64,000 nt of DNA, taken from the NCBI RefSeq assembly GCF_013394385.1, contig NZ_AP022834.1, forward strand, positions 1,116,001-1,180,000, given 5' to 3'. The stretch comes from Kocuria sp. TGY1127_2. Lineage in GTDB: Bacteria > Actinomycetota > Actinomycetes > Actinomycetales > Micrococcaceae. Positions within the stretch are counted from its first letter, which is position 1; each line of letters begins with the position of its first letter. Position numbers and translations under genes: made by a program. The notes beneath the pieces are model-generated. The model worked only from the letters and a program-made list of their open reading frames with translations. It made no database searches and was not told where the DNA came from. Below are positions 49,567 to 58,305 of this stretch, in pieces.

Positions 49567-49899
49567 ATGATGTTTGACCGACCCCTTGACGTATTCGCCT
49601 CGTCCGAACCGCTCGATGACACCGGTTACGGCACCACCCCAGGTGGCGGGACCGCAACCATCGAGCGTGAAGAAACCCGGGAGCTCGCCGAGCCCGGAGA
49701 TCACGAGCGCTTTGCCCATTACGTACGCAAAGAAAAGATCATGGAGTCAGCCCTTTCGGGCGACCCGGTCATCGCCTTGTGCGGTAAAGTCTGGACACCC
49801 GGACGCGACCCCGAGAAATTCCCCGTGTGCCCGGAATGCAAAGAGATCTATGAATCCATGCGCGGAGGCAAGGACGACGACAAGAACAACGACGAATAG
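49567..49899 (+). CDS. DUF3039 domain-containing protein
   Basis: 110 residues. The N-terminus is acidic; the DUF3039 core is ERFAHYVRKEKIMESALSGDPVIALCGKVW, then TPGRDPEKFPVCPECKEIYE with three Cys (C...CxxC) that may bind zinc. The C-terminal tail is Asp/Lys/Asn rich. The family is actinobacterial and of unknown function. It is followed by a helicase gene after a hairpin. Confidence 0.9.
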   Translation: MMFDRPLDVFASSEPLDDTGYGTTPGGGTATIEREETRELAEPGDHERFAHYVRKEKIMESALSGDPVIALCGKVWTPGRDPEKFPVCPECKEIYESMRGGKDDDKNNDE

Positions 49900-49960
49900 A
49901 GCCAGAGCAGTGGCAGCCCCTGGCTGACCCTTCCACCCGCCGCGCGGAGCGGCAACAAGA

Positions 49961-49993
49961 GCAAGACGCCGTCGCAGTGCGCGGCGTCTTTGC
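49961..49993 (+). terminator. Hairpin between DUF3039 gene and helicase, probable terminator
   Basis: AAGACGCCG (49963-49971) / CGGCGTCTT (49982-49990), 9-bp stem with a 10-nt loop, then TGCC. It suggests that at least part of the DUF3039 transcript ends before the helicase. Confidence 0.6.
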
Positions 49994-50052
49994 CGTGGTG
50001 CGAACATCACGGCCAGAGATCCTCGATCATCTTCAGGAGTGAGCAGACACCA

Positions 50053-51837
50053 GTGCCCGAAGACCTCTCCCAGCCTTCATTGTTCGGTGGTGCAGCCGCC
50101 GACCTTCCCCCGGCCTATCCTGATCGCGCCGCCTGGGGCACGGCACCGAAACTGCGTGCGTGGCAGGCCGAGGCGCTGGAAAAATACTTCGATACCGAGC
50201 CGCGCGATTTCATGACCGTCGCGACCCCCGGTGCGGGCAAGACCACTTTTGCGCTGCGCGTGGCAAAACAACTTCTCGACCGAGGGACGATCTCGCGCAT
50301 CACCGTCGTCGCCCCCACCGACCATCTGAAGTCCCAGTGGGCCGATGCCGCCGCCCGAGTCGGTATCGCGATCGACCCCAACTTCAAGAACTCCGACGGG
50401 CACCACGCCCAAGGCTATTTGGGTGTTGCGTTGACATATGCCCAGGTGGCTAACAAGCCGCTCCTCCACAGGGCGCGTACCGAGAACGCGCGGACCTTGG
50501 TCATCCTGGACGAAATCCACCACGCAGGCGACTCCTTGTCCTGGGGCGACGGACTGAAAGAAGCCTTCGACCCTGCGCACCGTCGGCTCGCGCTGACCGG
50601 TACCCCGTTCCGTTCGGATTCCTCCCAGATCCCGTTCGTCACGTACGAACGAGACCAGGAAGGGCTGCTGCGCTCGCAATCGGATTATTCTTACGGCTAT
50701 GGGCCGGCCTTGGCGGACCACGTGGTCAGGCCGGTGATCTTCATGGCCTATTCCGGCAAGATGCATTGGCGGACCAGTTCGGGCGAGGAAATGGCGGCCG
50801 ATCTGGGCGAAGGCTTCACCAAGGACATCACCGCTCAGGCCTGGCGCACTGCGCTGGATCCCCGAGGCGAATGGATTCCTTCAGTTCTGGCGGCAGCGGA
50901 CAGCCGATTGACCGAAGTCCGTCGAACCGTTCCCGATGCCGGGGGCCTGGTCATAGCGTCCAATCACGAAGACGCACGCGCATATGCCGCGAGACTCGAA
51001 AAGATCACTGGTTCCAGACCGACTGTGGTGCTCTCGGACGACAAGACCGCCTCGGACCAGATCGATCGATTCTCGGAGTCCGAGGATCGATGGATGGTCG
51101 CCGTGCGCATGGTCTCAGAGGGAGTGGACGTGCCTCGTCTGGCCGTGGGCGTGTACGCGACGTCGACCTCGACCCCCCTCTTTTTTGCGCAGGCGATCGG
51201 ACGTTTTGTGCGTGCCCGTAAACGTGGCGAGACCGCGTCCGTCTTCCTGCCTTCGGTCCCGGTCCTGATGTACCTGGCCCAAGAGATGGAGGCGGAAAGG
51301 GACCACGCGCTGGATCTGAAGGATACTCCGGACGAAGAACAAATCATCGCCGCCGACGAAGGTCTGGACGACCACCTGATCGACGAGGCAAATCAGGAGG
51401 AGAAGGCGAGTTCCCGTTTGGCCTCCGGAAAGTTCGAGGCCATCGGATCACAGGCGTCGTTCCACGGGGTTCTCTACGACGGCGAGGACTATCACGGCTA
51501 TGAAGTAGGCTCGGACGACCAGGACTTCCTCGGGATACCTGGTCTCTTGGATGCTGATCAGGTTGGAACCCTTCTGAAGCAACGTCATCAGCAGTCCACA
51601 GGAAGCGCTCCACGGCCCGCTCAATCGTCGGTGCCGGATCACCGACAGCTCAAAGACCTGCGTCAGAAGTTGGCGAAAAACGTCTCGGCCTGGGCCGCCC
51701 GCACAGGCGAACCTCACGGTTCGGTCCACAATGCGTTACGGCGCGAATGCGGAGGCCCTCCCGTCGCTCAGGCGACCGCGGAGCAGATCCAGGCTCGTAT
51801 CGACAAATTGCAGAACTGGTTCATCGGCCGACGCTAG
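50053..51837 (+). CDS. DEAD/DEAH-type superfamily 2 helicase
   Basis: 594-residue helicase-like ATPase. Walker A is TPGAGKTTFAL near residue 60, motif Ia APTDHLKSQW, motif II variant DEIHH (VILDEIHHAGDS), motif III ALTGTPFRSD, and motif VI-like AQAIGRFVRARKRGE. The last about 60 residues (NVSAWAARTGEPHGSVHNALRRE) form an additional helical tail. The GTG at 50053 is chosen; an in-frame ATG at 49990 is inside the hairpin. The family accompanies DUF3039 in actinobacteria. Substrate (RNA or DNA) is unclear. The 3' end overlaps convergent pncA by 17 nt. Confidence 0.9.
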   Translation: MPEDLSQPSLFGGAAADLPPAYPDRAAWGTAPKLRAWQAEALEKYFDTEPRDFMTVATPGAGKTTFALRVAKQLLDRGTISRITVVAPTDHLKSQWADAAARVGIAIDPNFKNSDGHHAQGYLGVALTYAQVANKPLLHRARTENARTLVILDEIHHAGDSLSWGDGLKEAFDPAHRRLALTGTPFRSDSSQIPFVTYERDQEGLLRSQSDYSYGYGPALADHVVRPVIFMAYSGKMHWRTSSGEEMAADLGEGFTKDITAQAWRTALDPRGEWIPSVLAAADSRLTEVRRTVPDAGGLVIASNHEDARAYAARLEKITGSRPTVVLSDDKTASDQIDRFSESEDRWMVAVRMVSEGVDVPRLAVGVYATSTSTPLFFAQAIGRFVRARKRGETASVFLPSVPVLMYLAQEMEAERDHALDLKDTPDEEQIIAADEGLDDHLIDEANQEEKASSRLASGKFEAIGSQASFHGVLYDGEDYHGYEVGSDDQDFLGIPGLLDADQVGTLLKQRHQQSTGSAPRPAQSSVPDHRQLKDLRQKLAKNVSAWAARTGEPHGSVHNALRRECGGPPVAQATAEQIQARIDKLQNWFIGRR

Positions 51838-52456
51838 AAGAATCGATCACGTCGACGCCGGCGTCTTCGAGCTCCTCAATCGCTGCCTCCGCGGAATCCT
51901 CGGCAACAGGGGCGGTCAAGTCGACCAGGACCCTCGTCTCGTACCCCGCGTCCACGGCGTCCAGGGCAGTGGCCCGCACACAGTAATCGGTCGCGATGCC
52001 GACGATGTCCACGTCGGTCACGTCTTGTTCCTGGAGCCAGTCGTCGAGCGAGACTTTGAGCGTGTCCTCCGGCATCTGGCCGGGTTCATGCTCGCCGGTC
52101 ATCACGGATTCCTCAGGGGCCAAAAGTCCCTCGAATCCGGAATAGGCGGCTTCATACTCACCTTTGCGGAAATAGGCCTCGACGTAGTCCGTCTCAAGGT
52201 CCGGATGCAGCGCGGAACCTGCCGTGTCCGCGATGCAATGTACCGGCCAGGAATTCTTGAAGTCGGGCTTGTCACTGAAATGGGCGCCCGGATCGATATG
52301 CCAATCCTGAGTCGTAACCACGACGTCGTATGCGGCGTGGTGGGTCTGCAGATATCCGGAGATCAGAGAGGCGACTTCGGAACCACGCCCGGTTTCGAGC
52401 GGCCCGCCGGTGCAGAAATCGTTTTGGACATCGACGATGATGAGTGCTCTTGTCAT
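51821..52456 (-). CDS. pncA: Nicotinamidase
   Basis: 211-residue isochorismatase-fold enzyme that deamidates nicotinamide to nicotinate. The catalytic Asp is in ALIIVDVQNDFCTGG, the metal ligands are in TTQDWHIDPGAHF, and the Cys nucleophile is in GIATDYCVRATALDA. The ATG at 52456 has GGAAGGACC upstream, inside a 12-bp palindrome. It lies 73 nt after pncB on the same strand; together they form the Preiss-Handler salvage route to NAD. Confidence 0.95.
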   Translation of the reverse strand: MTRALIIVDVQNDFCTGGPLETGRGSEVASLISGYLQTHHAAYDVVVTTQDWHIDPGAHFSDKPDFKNSWPVHCIADTAGSALHPDLETDYVEAYFRKGEYEAAYSGFEGLLAPEESVMTGEHEPGQMPEDTLKVSLDDWLQEQDVTDVDIVGIATDYCVRATALDAVDAGYETRVLVDLTAPVAEDSAEAAIEELEDAGVDVIDSSSVGR

Positions 52457-52463
52457 ACTGGTC

Positions 52464-52475
52464 CTTCCGCGGAAG
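52464..52475. promoter_or_regulatory. Palindrome over the pncA ribosome-binding region
   Basis: CTTCCGCGGAAG is a perfect 12-bp palindrome 8-19 nt upstream of the pncA start and contains part of its Shine-Dalgarno. Next to it, 52477-52484 is a run of eight G. Either could affect pncA translation or bind a regulator. Confidence 0.4.
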
Positions 52476-52529
52476 AGGGGGGGGCAGACGCACAGCCGTC
52501 CTGGCGCCGCCATATTCTGGGGGTCAAGA

Positions 52530-53840
52530 TTAGTGGTCGAGGAACTCCGTGGGAAGCGCTGGTTCGCCTTCCGAGAGCCTGCGAATTGCGCGGGGCAACT
52601 CTTGGGTCGATTGCCTGTGGCGTTCGGCCGCCGCGCGGACACCATCTGGGCCCGTGGCACCCGGCAACACTTCGCCGTCGGCAACGAGCGTGTGCATCAG
52701 CGGGCGGAAATCGTCGGCTTCGAGTAGGGCAGGATCCAGGGCGATGGCTTCGGCCGTTGCCGTACCCTTGCGATCACGACGACGGCCCGCGTGCTTCGCA
52801 CCGCCGATCGAGCCCTTACCCTGTGATCGTTTTGCTACGGACACCAAGTCACCATTGGCGTCCTGGCGCGCGACCATTTTGTAGACCATCGACGACGTCG
52901 GTGCCCCCGATCCAGTGACCAGGCGTGTTCCTACGCCGTATGAGTCCACTGGCGCCGCGGCGAGACCGGCGATCGCGTATTCGTCCAGGTCGGAGGTCAC
53001 TGTGATCTTGGTGTCCCGATTGCCCAGCGTATCGAGAAGATCCCTGACGGCGAAGGCCTGCGCCACCAGGTCACCGGAGTCCAAACGGACCGCACCGAGT
53101 TCGGTGCCCGCCAAATCGACGGCCGTCCGCACGGCCTGTTCGACATCGTAGGTATCCACCAAGAGCGTCGTGTCCAGTCCCAAGGAATCCAATTGGGCGC
53201 GGAAGGCCGATACCTCGTCGTCGAACAAGAGCGTGAACGCGTGGGCCGAGGTCCCGATGGTGTTGATTCCGTAACGACGTCCGGCCTCCAGATTGGAGGT
53301 TCCGACGAACCCAGCGATTGCCGCCGCGCGGGCGGCCGAGACCGCCGCTTCCTCATGCGCACGGCGAGAGCCCATTTCGAGGCATGGCCTGTCTCCTGCA
53401 GCTCCGGTCATACGGGAAGCAGCCGACGCCACGGCGGAGTCAAAGTTCAGGATGGACAGGAGCAGCGTCTCCAACACACATGCTTCGGCAAAAGGCGCTT
53501 CGACCTGGAGGACTGGCGAATGCGGGAAGAACGCCTCGCCCTCCCTGTATCCACGGATGGAACCGGAGAAACGGAAACCGGCGAGGTACTCGAGGGTCGG
53601 TCCGTCGACGACCCGTTGTTCCTCGAGAAAGGCCAATTGTTCGTCGTCGAAGGTGAATTTCTCGAGCGCCTCGAGGAAACGTCCCGTTCCCGCGAGGACT
53701 CCGTACCGCCGGCCAGCCGGCAAACGGCGCGTGAAGGTTTCGAAGACGCAACGTCTTTCGTGCATACCGGCACGAATTGCGGCTTGCAACATCGTCAGTT
53801 CGTAATGGTCCGTCAGGAGCGCGGGGGAGTCTGGTCTCAC
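52530..53840 (-). CDS. pncB: Nicotinate phosphoribosyltransferase
   Basis: 436-residue enzyme making nicotinate mononucleotide from nicotinate, PRPP and ATP. Family blocks: ALLTDHYELTMLQAAI at the N-terminus, FETFTRRLPAGRRYGVLAG, GTSAHAFTLLF (catalytic His), VRLDSGDL and TSDLDEYAI. A basic linker (KHAGRRRDRKGTA) near 340 precedes the C-terminus. GTG start; the -10 box lies 6 nt upstream. Orthologous in position to mycobacterial pncB1 (Rv1330c), also divergent from the clpS-like gene. Confidence 0.95.
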   Translation of the reverse strand: MRPDSPALLTDHYELTMLQAAIRAGMHERRCVFETFTRRLPAGRRYGVLAGTGRFLEALEKFTFDDEQLAFLEEQRVVDGPTLEYLAGFRFSGSIRGYREGEAFFPHSPVLQVEAPFAEACVLETLLLSILNFDSAVASAASRMTGAAGDRPCLEMGSRRAHEEAAVSAARAAAIAGFVGTSNLEAGRRYGINTIGTSAHAFTLLFDDEVSAFRAQLDSLGLDTTLLVDTYDVEQAVRTAVDLAGTELGAVRLDSGDLVAQAFAVRDLLDTLGNRDTKITVTSDLDEYAIAGLAAAPVDSYGVGTRLVTGSGAPTSSMVYKMVARQDANGDLVSVAKRSQGKGSIGGAKHAGRRRDRKGTATAEAIALDPALLEADDFRPLMHTLVADGEVLPGATGPDGVRAAAERHRQSTQELPRAIRRLSEGEPALPTEFLDH

Positions 53841-53846
53841 CCCTCA

Positions 53847-53875
53847 AGCCTACCCAGGCACAACATCGGAACAAA
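53847..53875 (-). promoter_or_regulatory. Candidate leaderless promoter of pncB (TTTGTT-17-TAGGCT)
   Basis: On the minus strand TTTGTT (53875-53870) and TAGGCT (53852-53847) are 17 nt apart and the -10 box ends 6 nt before the GTG at 53840. Confidence 0.55.
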
Positions 53876-53904
53876 TGTGGCAGACGCGGGCGACCCGAAA
53901 CGTC

Positions 53905-53910
53905 TAAGAT
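53905..53910 (+). promoter_or_regulatory. Candidate -10 box for clpS
   Basis: TAAGAT ends 8 nt before the clpS ATG (53919); a near-leaderless or very short leader is implied. Divergent from the pncB promoter. Confidence 0.45.
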
Positions 53911-53918
53911 TGTCCATT

Positions 53919-54266
53919 ATGGTCAGCCAGTCTGCACAGAATCTGCCCGTGGCCAGTGAATCTGCCGCGGAAACGTCCCCAGAATCAGCCCCGTCCAGCG
54001 ACGTGGGGCTTCTTGAACGACCCACGGAAGACACCCCGTGGCGAGTGATCGTCTGGAATGACCCGGTCAACCTCATGAGCTATGTGACCTACGTTTTCCG
54101 GGCGCACTTCCACTATTCGGAGTCCAAAGCCCGTTCGCTCATGATGGCCGTTCACCAAGACGGCAAAGCAGTCGTCTTCACCGGTGGCCGGGAAGAAGCA
54201 GAAAGGCACACCAGCGCAATGCACGGCTACGGTCTGTGGGCGACATTCGACAAGGACGGCGGATAA
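53919..54266 (+). CDS. clpS: ATP-dependent Clp protease adaptor ClpS
   Basis: 115-residue adaptor that delivers N-end-rule substrates to ClpC/ClpA. About 38 disordered residues precede the fold. Conserved core: PWRVIVWNDPVNLMSYVTYVF with the NDxxN pocket, then KARSLMMAVHQDGKAVV and EEAERHTSAMHGYGLWATF. A much longer in-frame reading from 53193 runs antisense through pncB and is rejected. DUF2017 follows after 4 nt. Confidence 0.95.
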   Translation: MVSQSAQNLPVASESAAETSPESAPSSDVGLLERPTEDTPWRVIVWNDPVNLMSYVTYVFRAHFHYSESKARSLMMAVHQDGKAVVFTGGREEAERHTSAMHGYGLWATFDKDGG

Positions 54267-54270
54267 GACG

Positions 54271-54825
54271 ATGGCCAAAGAATTCCGAAACGGGCGCAAA
54301 GGTATCAGCGGCGGCCTCGAAGGGCCGGAGCGCGAACTGCTCATCAAGCTGTTCCAGGACGTCATTACTACTCTCGAACCCGAGACGCCCGACGACGAGG
54401 ACCCTCTCGCGAAAATGGTAGGCATTTCAGGTGATGTGGACGTGCCGGAGGACCCCGCGCTGGCCCGCCTCCTGCCGCAGGCCAGCGACGATGACGAAGA
54501 GGCCGCTGAATTCCGCCGGCTGACGGAACGGTCTGTGCGCGAAGCGAAAATCGGCAACCTCCGCATGGCGGCCATGGATTGCGAATCACCCAAATTGCAT
54601 CTGGACCGCGAACACTCCATGGCTTTCGCCTCGGCCCTCAACGATGTCCGGCTCGTCTTGGCGACCCGCCTCGGTATCGACTCGGAGGACGATGCACAAC
54701 GGGTTGCTTCGTACAGTGACTGGTCGCAGGCGCACGATGTGGAGTCCTATATGTCGCTGGTCTACCAGTTCGTCTCGTGGTTGCAGGACTCCTTGGTCGA
54801 GGCCATGCTCTCAGACCTCGACTGA
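54271..54825 (+). CDS. DUF2017 domain-containing protein
   Basis: 184 residues of an actinobacterial family encoded directly after clpS. Helical, acidic; recognisable blocks are LEGPERELLIKLFQDVITTLE, DPALARLLPQAS and DVRLVLATRLGI...YSDWSQAHDVESYMSLVYQFVSWLQDSLVEAM. The ATG at 54271 sits within TAAGACGATG. Its tight coupling with clpS suggests a role near Clp proteolysis, which is inference. Confidence 0.88.
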   Translation: MAKEFRNGRKGISGGLEGPERELLIKLFQDVITTLEPETPDDEDPLAKMVGISGDVDVPEDPALARLLPQASDDDEEAAEFRRLTERSVREAKIGNLRMAAMDCESPKLHLDREHSMAFASALNDVRLVLATRLGIDSEDDAQRVASYSDWSQAHDVESYMSLVYQFVSWLQDSLVEAMLSDLD

Positions 54826-54963
54826 CGTCCGAAGTACTCTGATTCCGCGCGTTGGCCTGCGGATCCTCTGCGGTCTGACCAGGGTGAAGTTCGACGCATT
54901 GTTCGGCGGGAAGCCTCGTCGATGCACTTGATCAGGTCACTTACCGCTACCCTCGAAAGCAAC

Positions 54964-55977
54964 ATGAACAGCCAACATCCTTCCGTTGAACCTTCGAACC
55001 TCACCGCGTGGGGGAGTACCGCACCTGCGTCTCCTACCCCTGGCGCGCCCATTGGGGTCTTCGATTCGGGGGTCGGGGGGCTCACGGTCGCCAGAGCCAT
55101 CATGGACCAGCTGCCTCACGAGAAAATCATTTACGTGGGCGATACCGCCAACGGACCGTACGGCCCCCTGTCGATTGCCCGAGTCCGGGCCAACGCTCTG
55201 AGGGTCATGGACGATCTCGTCGATTCAGGGGTCAAAGCCCTCGTCATCGCCTGTAACACGGCCTCCGCCGCGGTACTGCGGGACGCCCGGGAACGCTACA
55301 CGCGGAAGTACGGAATCCCGGTCGTCGAGGTGATTCAGCCGGCCGTTCGGCGGGCCGTGGCGGCCACGCGTAACGGAAAAATCGGTGTTTTGGGTACCGC
55401 GGCGACGATCTCCTCCCGAGCCTACGAAGACACCTTCGCCGCCGCGCCTCACCTTCAAATCTGGTCCGAAGCGTGTCCTGAATTCGTGGAGTTCGTCGAG
55501 CGAGGCATCACGACCGGACCGGAACTGTTGGAAACGGTTGAGCGTCATCTCGTTCCGCTCCAGGACGCGGGCGTGGACACCGTCGTTTTGGGATGCACTC
55601 ATTATCCTCTTCTCACTGGCGTCATCTCCTATGTGCTCGGCCATGGAGTGACCTTGGTGACCTCCTCGGAGGAGACCGCCAAGGACCTGTTCCGGGCATT
55701 GACCAATCAAGACCTTCTCCGCACGGAAGCGACCCCTCCGGAGCACGAATTCGTGTCCACGGGAGACCCCGAGGCCTTCCAATACATAGCTCAACGGTTC
55801 CTGGGGCCCGCGGTGACCGGGGTCCGACATTCGACGAGTATCGCCGAGTCCTATCCCACGGCTTCGCTCGCCGTCGTCTCGCCCGAGCATCAGAACCATG
55901 CTCGAGTGAATGTGGCCCCGAGCGGACCCGAGGATTCCACACCCCCAGCAGAGCTCCCGCGGAGCGATTCCCGCTAA
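54964..55977 (+). CDS. murI: Glutamate racemase
   Basis: 337-residue cofactor-independent racemase providing D-glutamate for peptidoglycan. Family residues: [12 protein letters not shown], the first Cys in [10 protein letters not shown] near residue 98, and the second in [10 protein letters not shown]. About 25 extra N-terminal and 40 C-terminal residues flank the core. The ATG at 54964 (MNSQHPS) follows CGAAAGCAAC, a weak site; an ATG at 54922 is unlikely. Confidence 0.96.
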   Translation: MNSQHPSVEPSNLTAWGSTAPASPTPGAPIGVFDSGVGGLTVARAIMDQLPHEKIIYVGDTANGPYGPLSIARVRANALRVMDDLVDSGVKALVIACNTASAAVLRDARERYTRKYGIPVVEVIQPAVRRAVAATRNGKIGVLGTAATISSRAYEDTFAAAPHLQIWSEACPEFVEFVERGITTGPELLETVERHLVPLQDAGVDTVVLGCTHYPLLTGVISYVLGHGVTLVTSSEETAKDLFRALTNQDLLRTEATPPEHEFVSTGDPEAFQYIAQRFLGPAVTGVRHSTSIAESYPTASLAVVSPEHQNHARVNVAPSGPEDSTPPAELPRSDSR

Positions 55978-56010
55978 CTACGAGATCCCCGAAGGATCAA
56001 GAGGAACATC

Positions 56011-56805
56011 ATGGAACTGAAAATCATCGGTTGCACCGGATCATTCGCCGGTCCGGAATCCCCTGCGTCCTGTTACCTGGTGTCTTCGGTGGACTCCTCG
56101 GGGAAGACCTGGAGAGTGCTCCTGGACATGGGAAGCGGTGCCCTCGGAGAGATCCAGCGCCACATCGAGCTCAGCACGATCGATGCCGTGCTCGTGAGCC
56201 ACCTTCATCCGGATCATTGCGTTGACCTCGCCGGGCTCTATATTGCCGCGCGCTGGGATCCGCGTGGGTGGTCAACCGGTCCCATCGATGTGTGGTGCCC
56301 TCAGGGAACCGACGAATATCTCGCACGCACGCACAGTATGCCGCCGGAGCCGGGTCTCAAGGATCAGTTCCGGTTCAACGAATGGGCCGAGAACCAACCG
56401 GTGGACATCGGTCCCTTGACCGTCGAGCCTTTCCGCGTTGTCCACCCCATTCAGGATCCTTTTGCCCTGCGTGTGACCGAGCACGGTCCCCAGGGCGACG
56501 TCGTCCTGGCCTATTCGGGGGACTCCGATGCGTGCGAGGGACTCACTCGTGCGGCGCTGGACGCGGATCTATTTCTCTGCGAGGCCGCTTATATGGAGGG
56601 GCGCGACGACAACCTGCGCGGCATCCATCTCACCGGTGCTAGAGCCGGTCAAACTGCGCGAGAGGCCAATGCCCGTCGGCTTCTGCTAACGCATCTTCCC
56701 GTGTGGAACGACAAGGAAATCGTTCTGGCGGAGGCCCGTGAGTTCTTCCACGGAGCGGCGGAGATCGTAACGCCACTGTCCGACTACACGGTGGGTCCGT
56801 CATAA
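56011..56805 (+). CDS. MBL-fold phosphodiesterase candidate (Rv1339-like)
   Basis: 264-residue metallo-beta-lactamase-fold protein. Metal motif SHLHPDH near residue 67, with later LAYSGDSDAC (Asp), and HLPVW. The order murI - MBL - rph - rdgB matches M. tuberculosis Rv1338-Rv1341, where Rv1339 has been reported as an atypical cyclic-AMP phosphodiesterase. I infer the same role here from similarity and position. AAGGATCAAGAGG region precedes the ATG. Confidence 0.85.
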   Translation: MELKIIGCTGSFAGPESPASCYLVSSVDSSGKTWRVLLDMGSGALGEIQRHIELSTIDAVLVSHLHPDHCVDLAGLYIAARWDPRGWSTGPIDVWCPQGTDEYLARTHSMPPEPGLKDQFRFNEWAENQPVDIGPLTVEPFRVVHPIQDPFALRVTEHGPQGDVVLAYSGDSDACEGLTRAALDADLFLCEAAYMEGRDDNLRGIHLTGARAGQTAREANARRLLLTHLPVWNDKEIVLAEAREFFHGAAEIVTPLSDYTVGPS

Positions 56806-56863
56806 GCAGGGAAACGGTCGTTGAGGGCTTGAGTCATCGTGAGCTATTCAGCGCCTCCGGCGG

Positions 56864-56869
56864 TATGGT
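56864..56869 (+). promoter_or_regulatory. Possible -10 box for rph
   Basis: TATGGT ends 6 nt before the rph ATG. However, GAAGG in the gap could also act as Shine-Dalgarno, so this is weaker than the other cases. Confidence 0.3.
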
Positions 56870-56875
56870 GAAGGC

Positions 56876-57637
56876 ATGACTTCTCAGACTTCCCCGAACA
56901 AAGCCGCTACGAGAGCAGACGGGCGAGCCGTCGACGAACTGAGGCCCATATCCATCACGCGAGGGTGGTCTCAGAATGCCGAAGGTTCGGCGCTCATCGA
57001 GTTCGGAAATACCAGGGTACTGTGCACAGCTTCCTTGACCGAGGGCGTACCGCGCTGGCTCAAGGGTGAAGGCAAAGGATGGGTCACCGCGGAATACGCA
57101 ATGCTGCCCCGCGCAACGAATACGCGTTCGGCGCGCGAATCCGTCAAAGGCAAAATCGGCGGTCGGACGCATGAAATCTCGCGACTGATCGGCCGTTCAC
57201 TGCGCGCGGTCATTGACACCAAGGCCCTCGGCGAAAACACCGTGGTCCTGGACTGCGATGTCCTGCAAGCCGACGGCGGCACTCGCACCGCGGCCATCAC
57301 GGGCGCCTACGTTGCGCTCGCCGAAGCAATTGCTTGGGCCCAGCGCGAAGGCATCATCAACCGGCGGAAGTCTCCCTTGACGGATTCGGTATCCGCTGTC
57401 TCCGTGGGAATCATTGATGGCACCCCGATGCTCGATCTTCCTTATGTCGAGGACGTCCGGGCGGAGACCGATATGAACGTGGTCGTGACCGGCTCTGGTT
57501 CCTTCGTGGAGGTCCAAGGAACTGCCGAAGGCACGCCCTTCGACCGGGACGAGCTCAACCTCCTGCTCGATTTGGCGCTGACAGGCACGTCCGAATTGGC
57601 AGCGATCCAGCAGAAGACTTTGGAAGAAACAGTATGA
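56876..57637 (+). CDS. rph: Ribonuclease PH
   Basis: 253-residue phosphorolytic 3'-5' exoribonuclease that trims tRNA 3' ends. Family blocks: [40 protein letters not shown], and [24 protein letters not shown] with the phosphate-binding region. Full length. Overlaps rdgB by 4 nt (ATGA). Confidence 0.97.
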   Translation: MTSQTSPNKAATRADGRAVDELRPISITRGWSQNAEGSALIEFGNTRVLCTASLTEGVPRWLKGEGKGWVTAEYAMLPRATNTRSARESVKGKIGGRTHEISRLIGRSLRAVIDTKALGENTVVLDCDVLQADGGTRTAAITGAYVALAEAIAWAQREGIINRRKSPLTDSVSAVSVGIIDGTPMLDLPYVEDVRAETDMNVVVTGSGSFVEVQGTAEGTPFDRDELNLLLDLALTGTSELAAIQQKTLEETV

Positions 57638-58299
57638 CCTCGACCGAGCAGGGCACCCCGCTCGTCGTCTTGGCGAGCCACAACACGGGCAAATTGGTTG
57701 AGCTCCGGGAGATCCTTCGGGACCGCATCGACGGGCTCGACGTGGACACGCAAGTCGTTGATGCGAGCGCCGTCGAGGCACCGGATGTTGCTGAGACCGG
57801 GACAACCTTTTCCGAGAACTCGCTTCTGAAGGCCCACGCCGTCGCCGAGGCCACCGGACTGGTGGCCGTCGCGGACGACTCGGGATTGTGCGTCGATGTT
57901 CTGAACGGCGCACCCGGAATCTTCTCGGCCAGATGGTCGGGAACTCACGGGGATGATGCCGCGAATGTCGAACTCCTCCTGGCCCAGCTGAGCGACATCC
58001 CGGATGAGCACCGTGGTGCTCATTTCCACTGCGCCGCCAGCGTGGCCGGACCCGACGGATTCCAAGCCGTCGAGCACGGGCAGATGCCCGGTCGTTTGCT
58101 GCATCGGGTCACCGGAACGAACGGCTTCGGTTATGACCCAATATTCGCTCCCAGCGAGCTGAAGGGAAAAGACGCCGGACTGTCCGCGGCCCAGATCTCG
58201 TCCGAGATCAAGAACTCCATCAGCCATCGGGCCCGAGCCTTCACGGCCCTGGTCCCGCACATCCATGCAGCTCTTTCATCGGATCTCGCACAGAGGTAA
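57634..58299 (+). CDS. rdgB: dITP/XTP pyrophosphatase (RdgB/HAM1)
   Basis: 221-residue house-cleaning pyrophosphatase that removes dITP and XTP. Motifs: [46 protein letters not shown] and [11 protein letters not shown]. Rph-RdgB pairing is common. Stop at 58297-58299; the kinase-like gene starts 6 nt later. Confidence 0.96.
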   Translation: MTSTEQGTPLVVLASHNTGKLVELREILRDRIDGLDVDTQVVDASAVEAPDVAETGTTFSENSLLKAHAVAEATGLVAVADDSGLCVDVLNGAPGIFSARWSGTHGDDAANVELLLAQLSDIPDEHRGAHFHCAASVAGPDGFQAVEHGQMPGRLLHRVTGTNGFGYDPIFAPSELKGKDAGLSAAQISSEIKNSISHRARAFTALVPHIHAALSSDLAQR

Positions 58300-58305
58300 T
58301 TATCC

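Noticed and set aside
49990-50052. Longer start for the helicase (ATG at 49990)
   Set aside because: Lies within the right arm of a terminator-like hairpin and the added residues (MPWCEHHGQR) do not look like the family N-terminus.
49963-53840. Helicase plus nearby genes considered as a defence island
   Set aside because: Neighbours are housekeeping (DUF3039, pncA, pncB). No nuclease, methylase, toxin or phage-related partner is present.
53193-53918. Long N-terminal extension of clpS
   Set aside because: Antisense to pncB; the ClpS start at 53919 is right after a -10 box and fits the family length.
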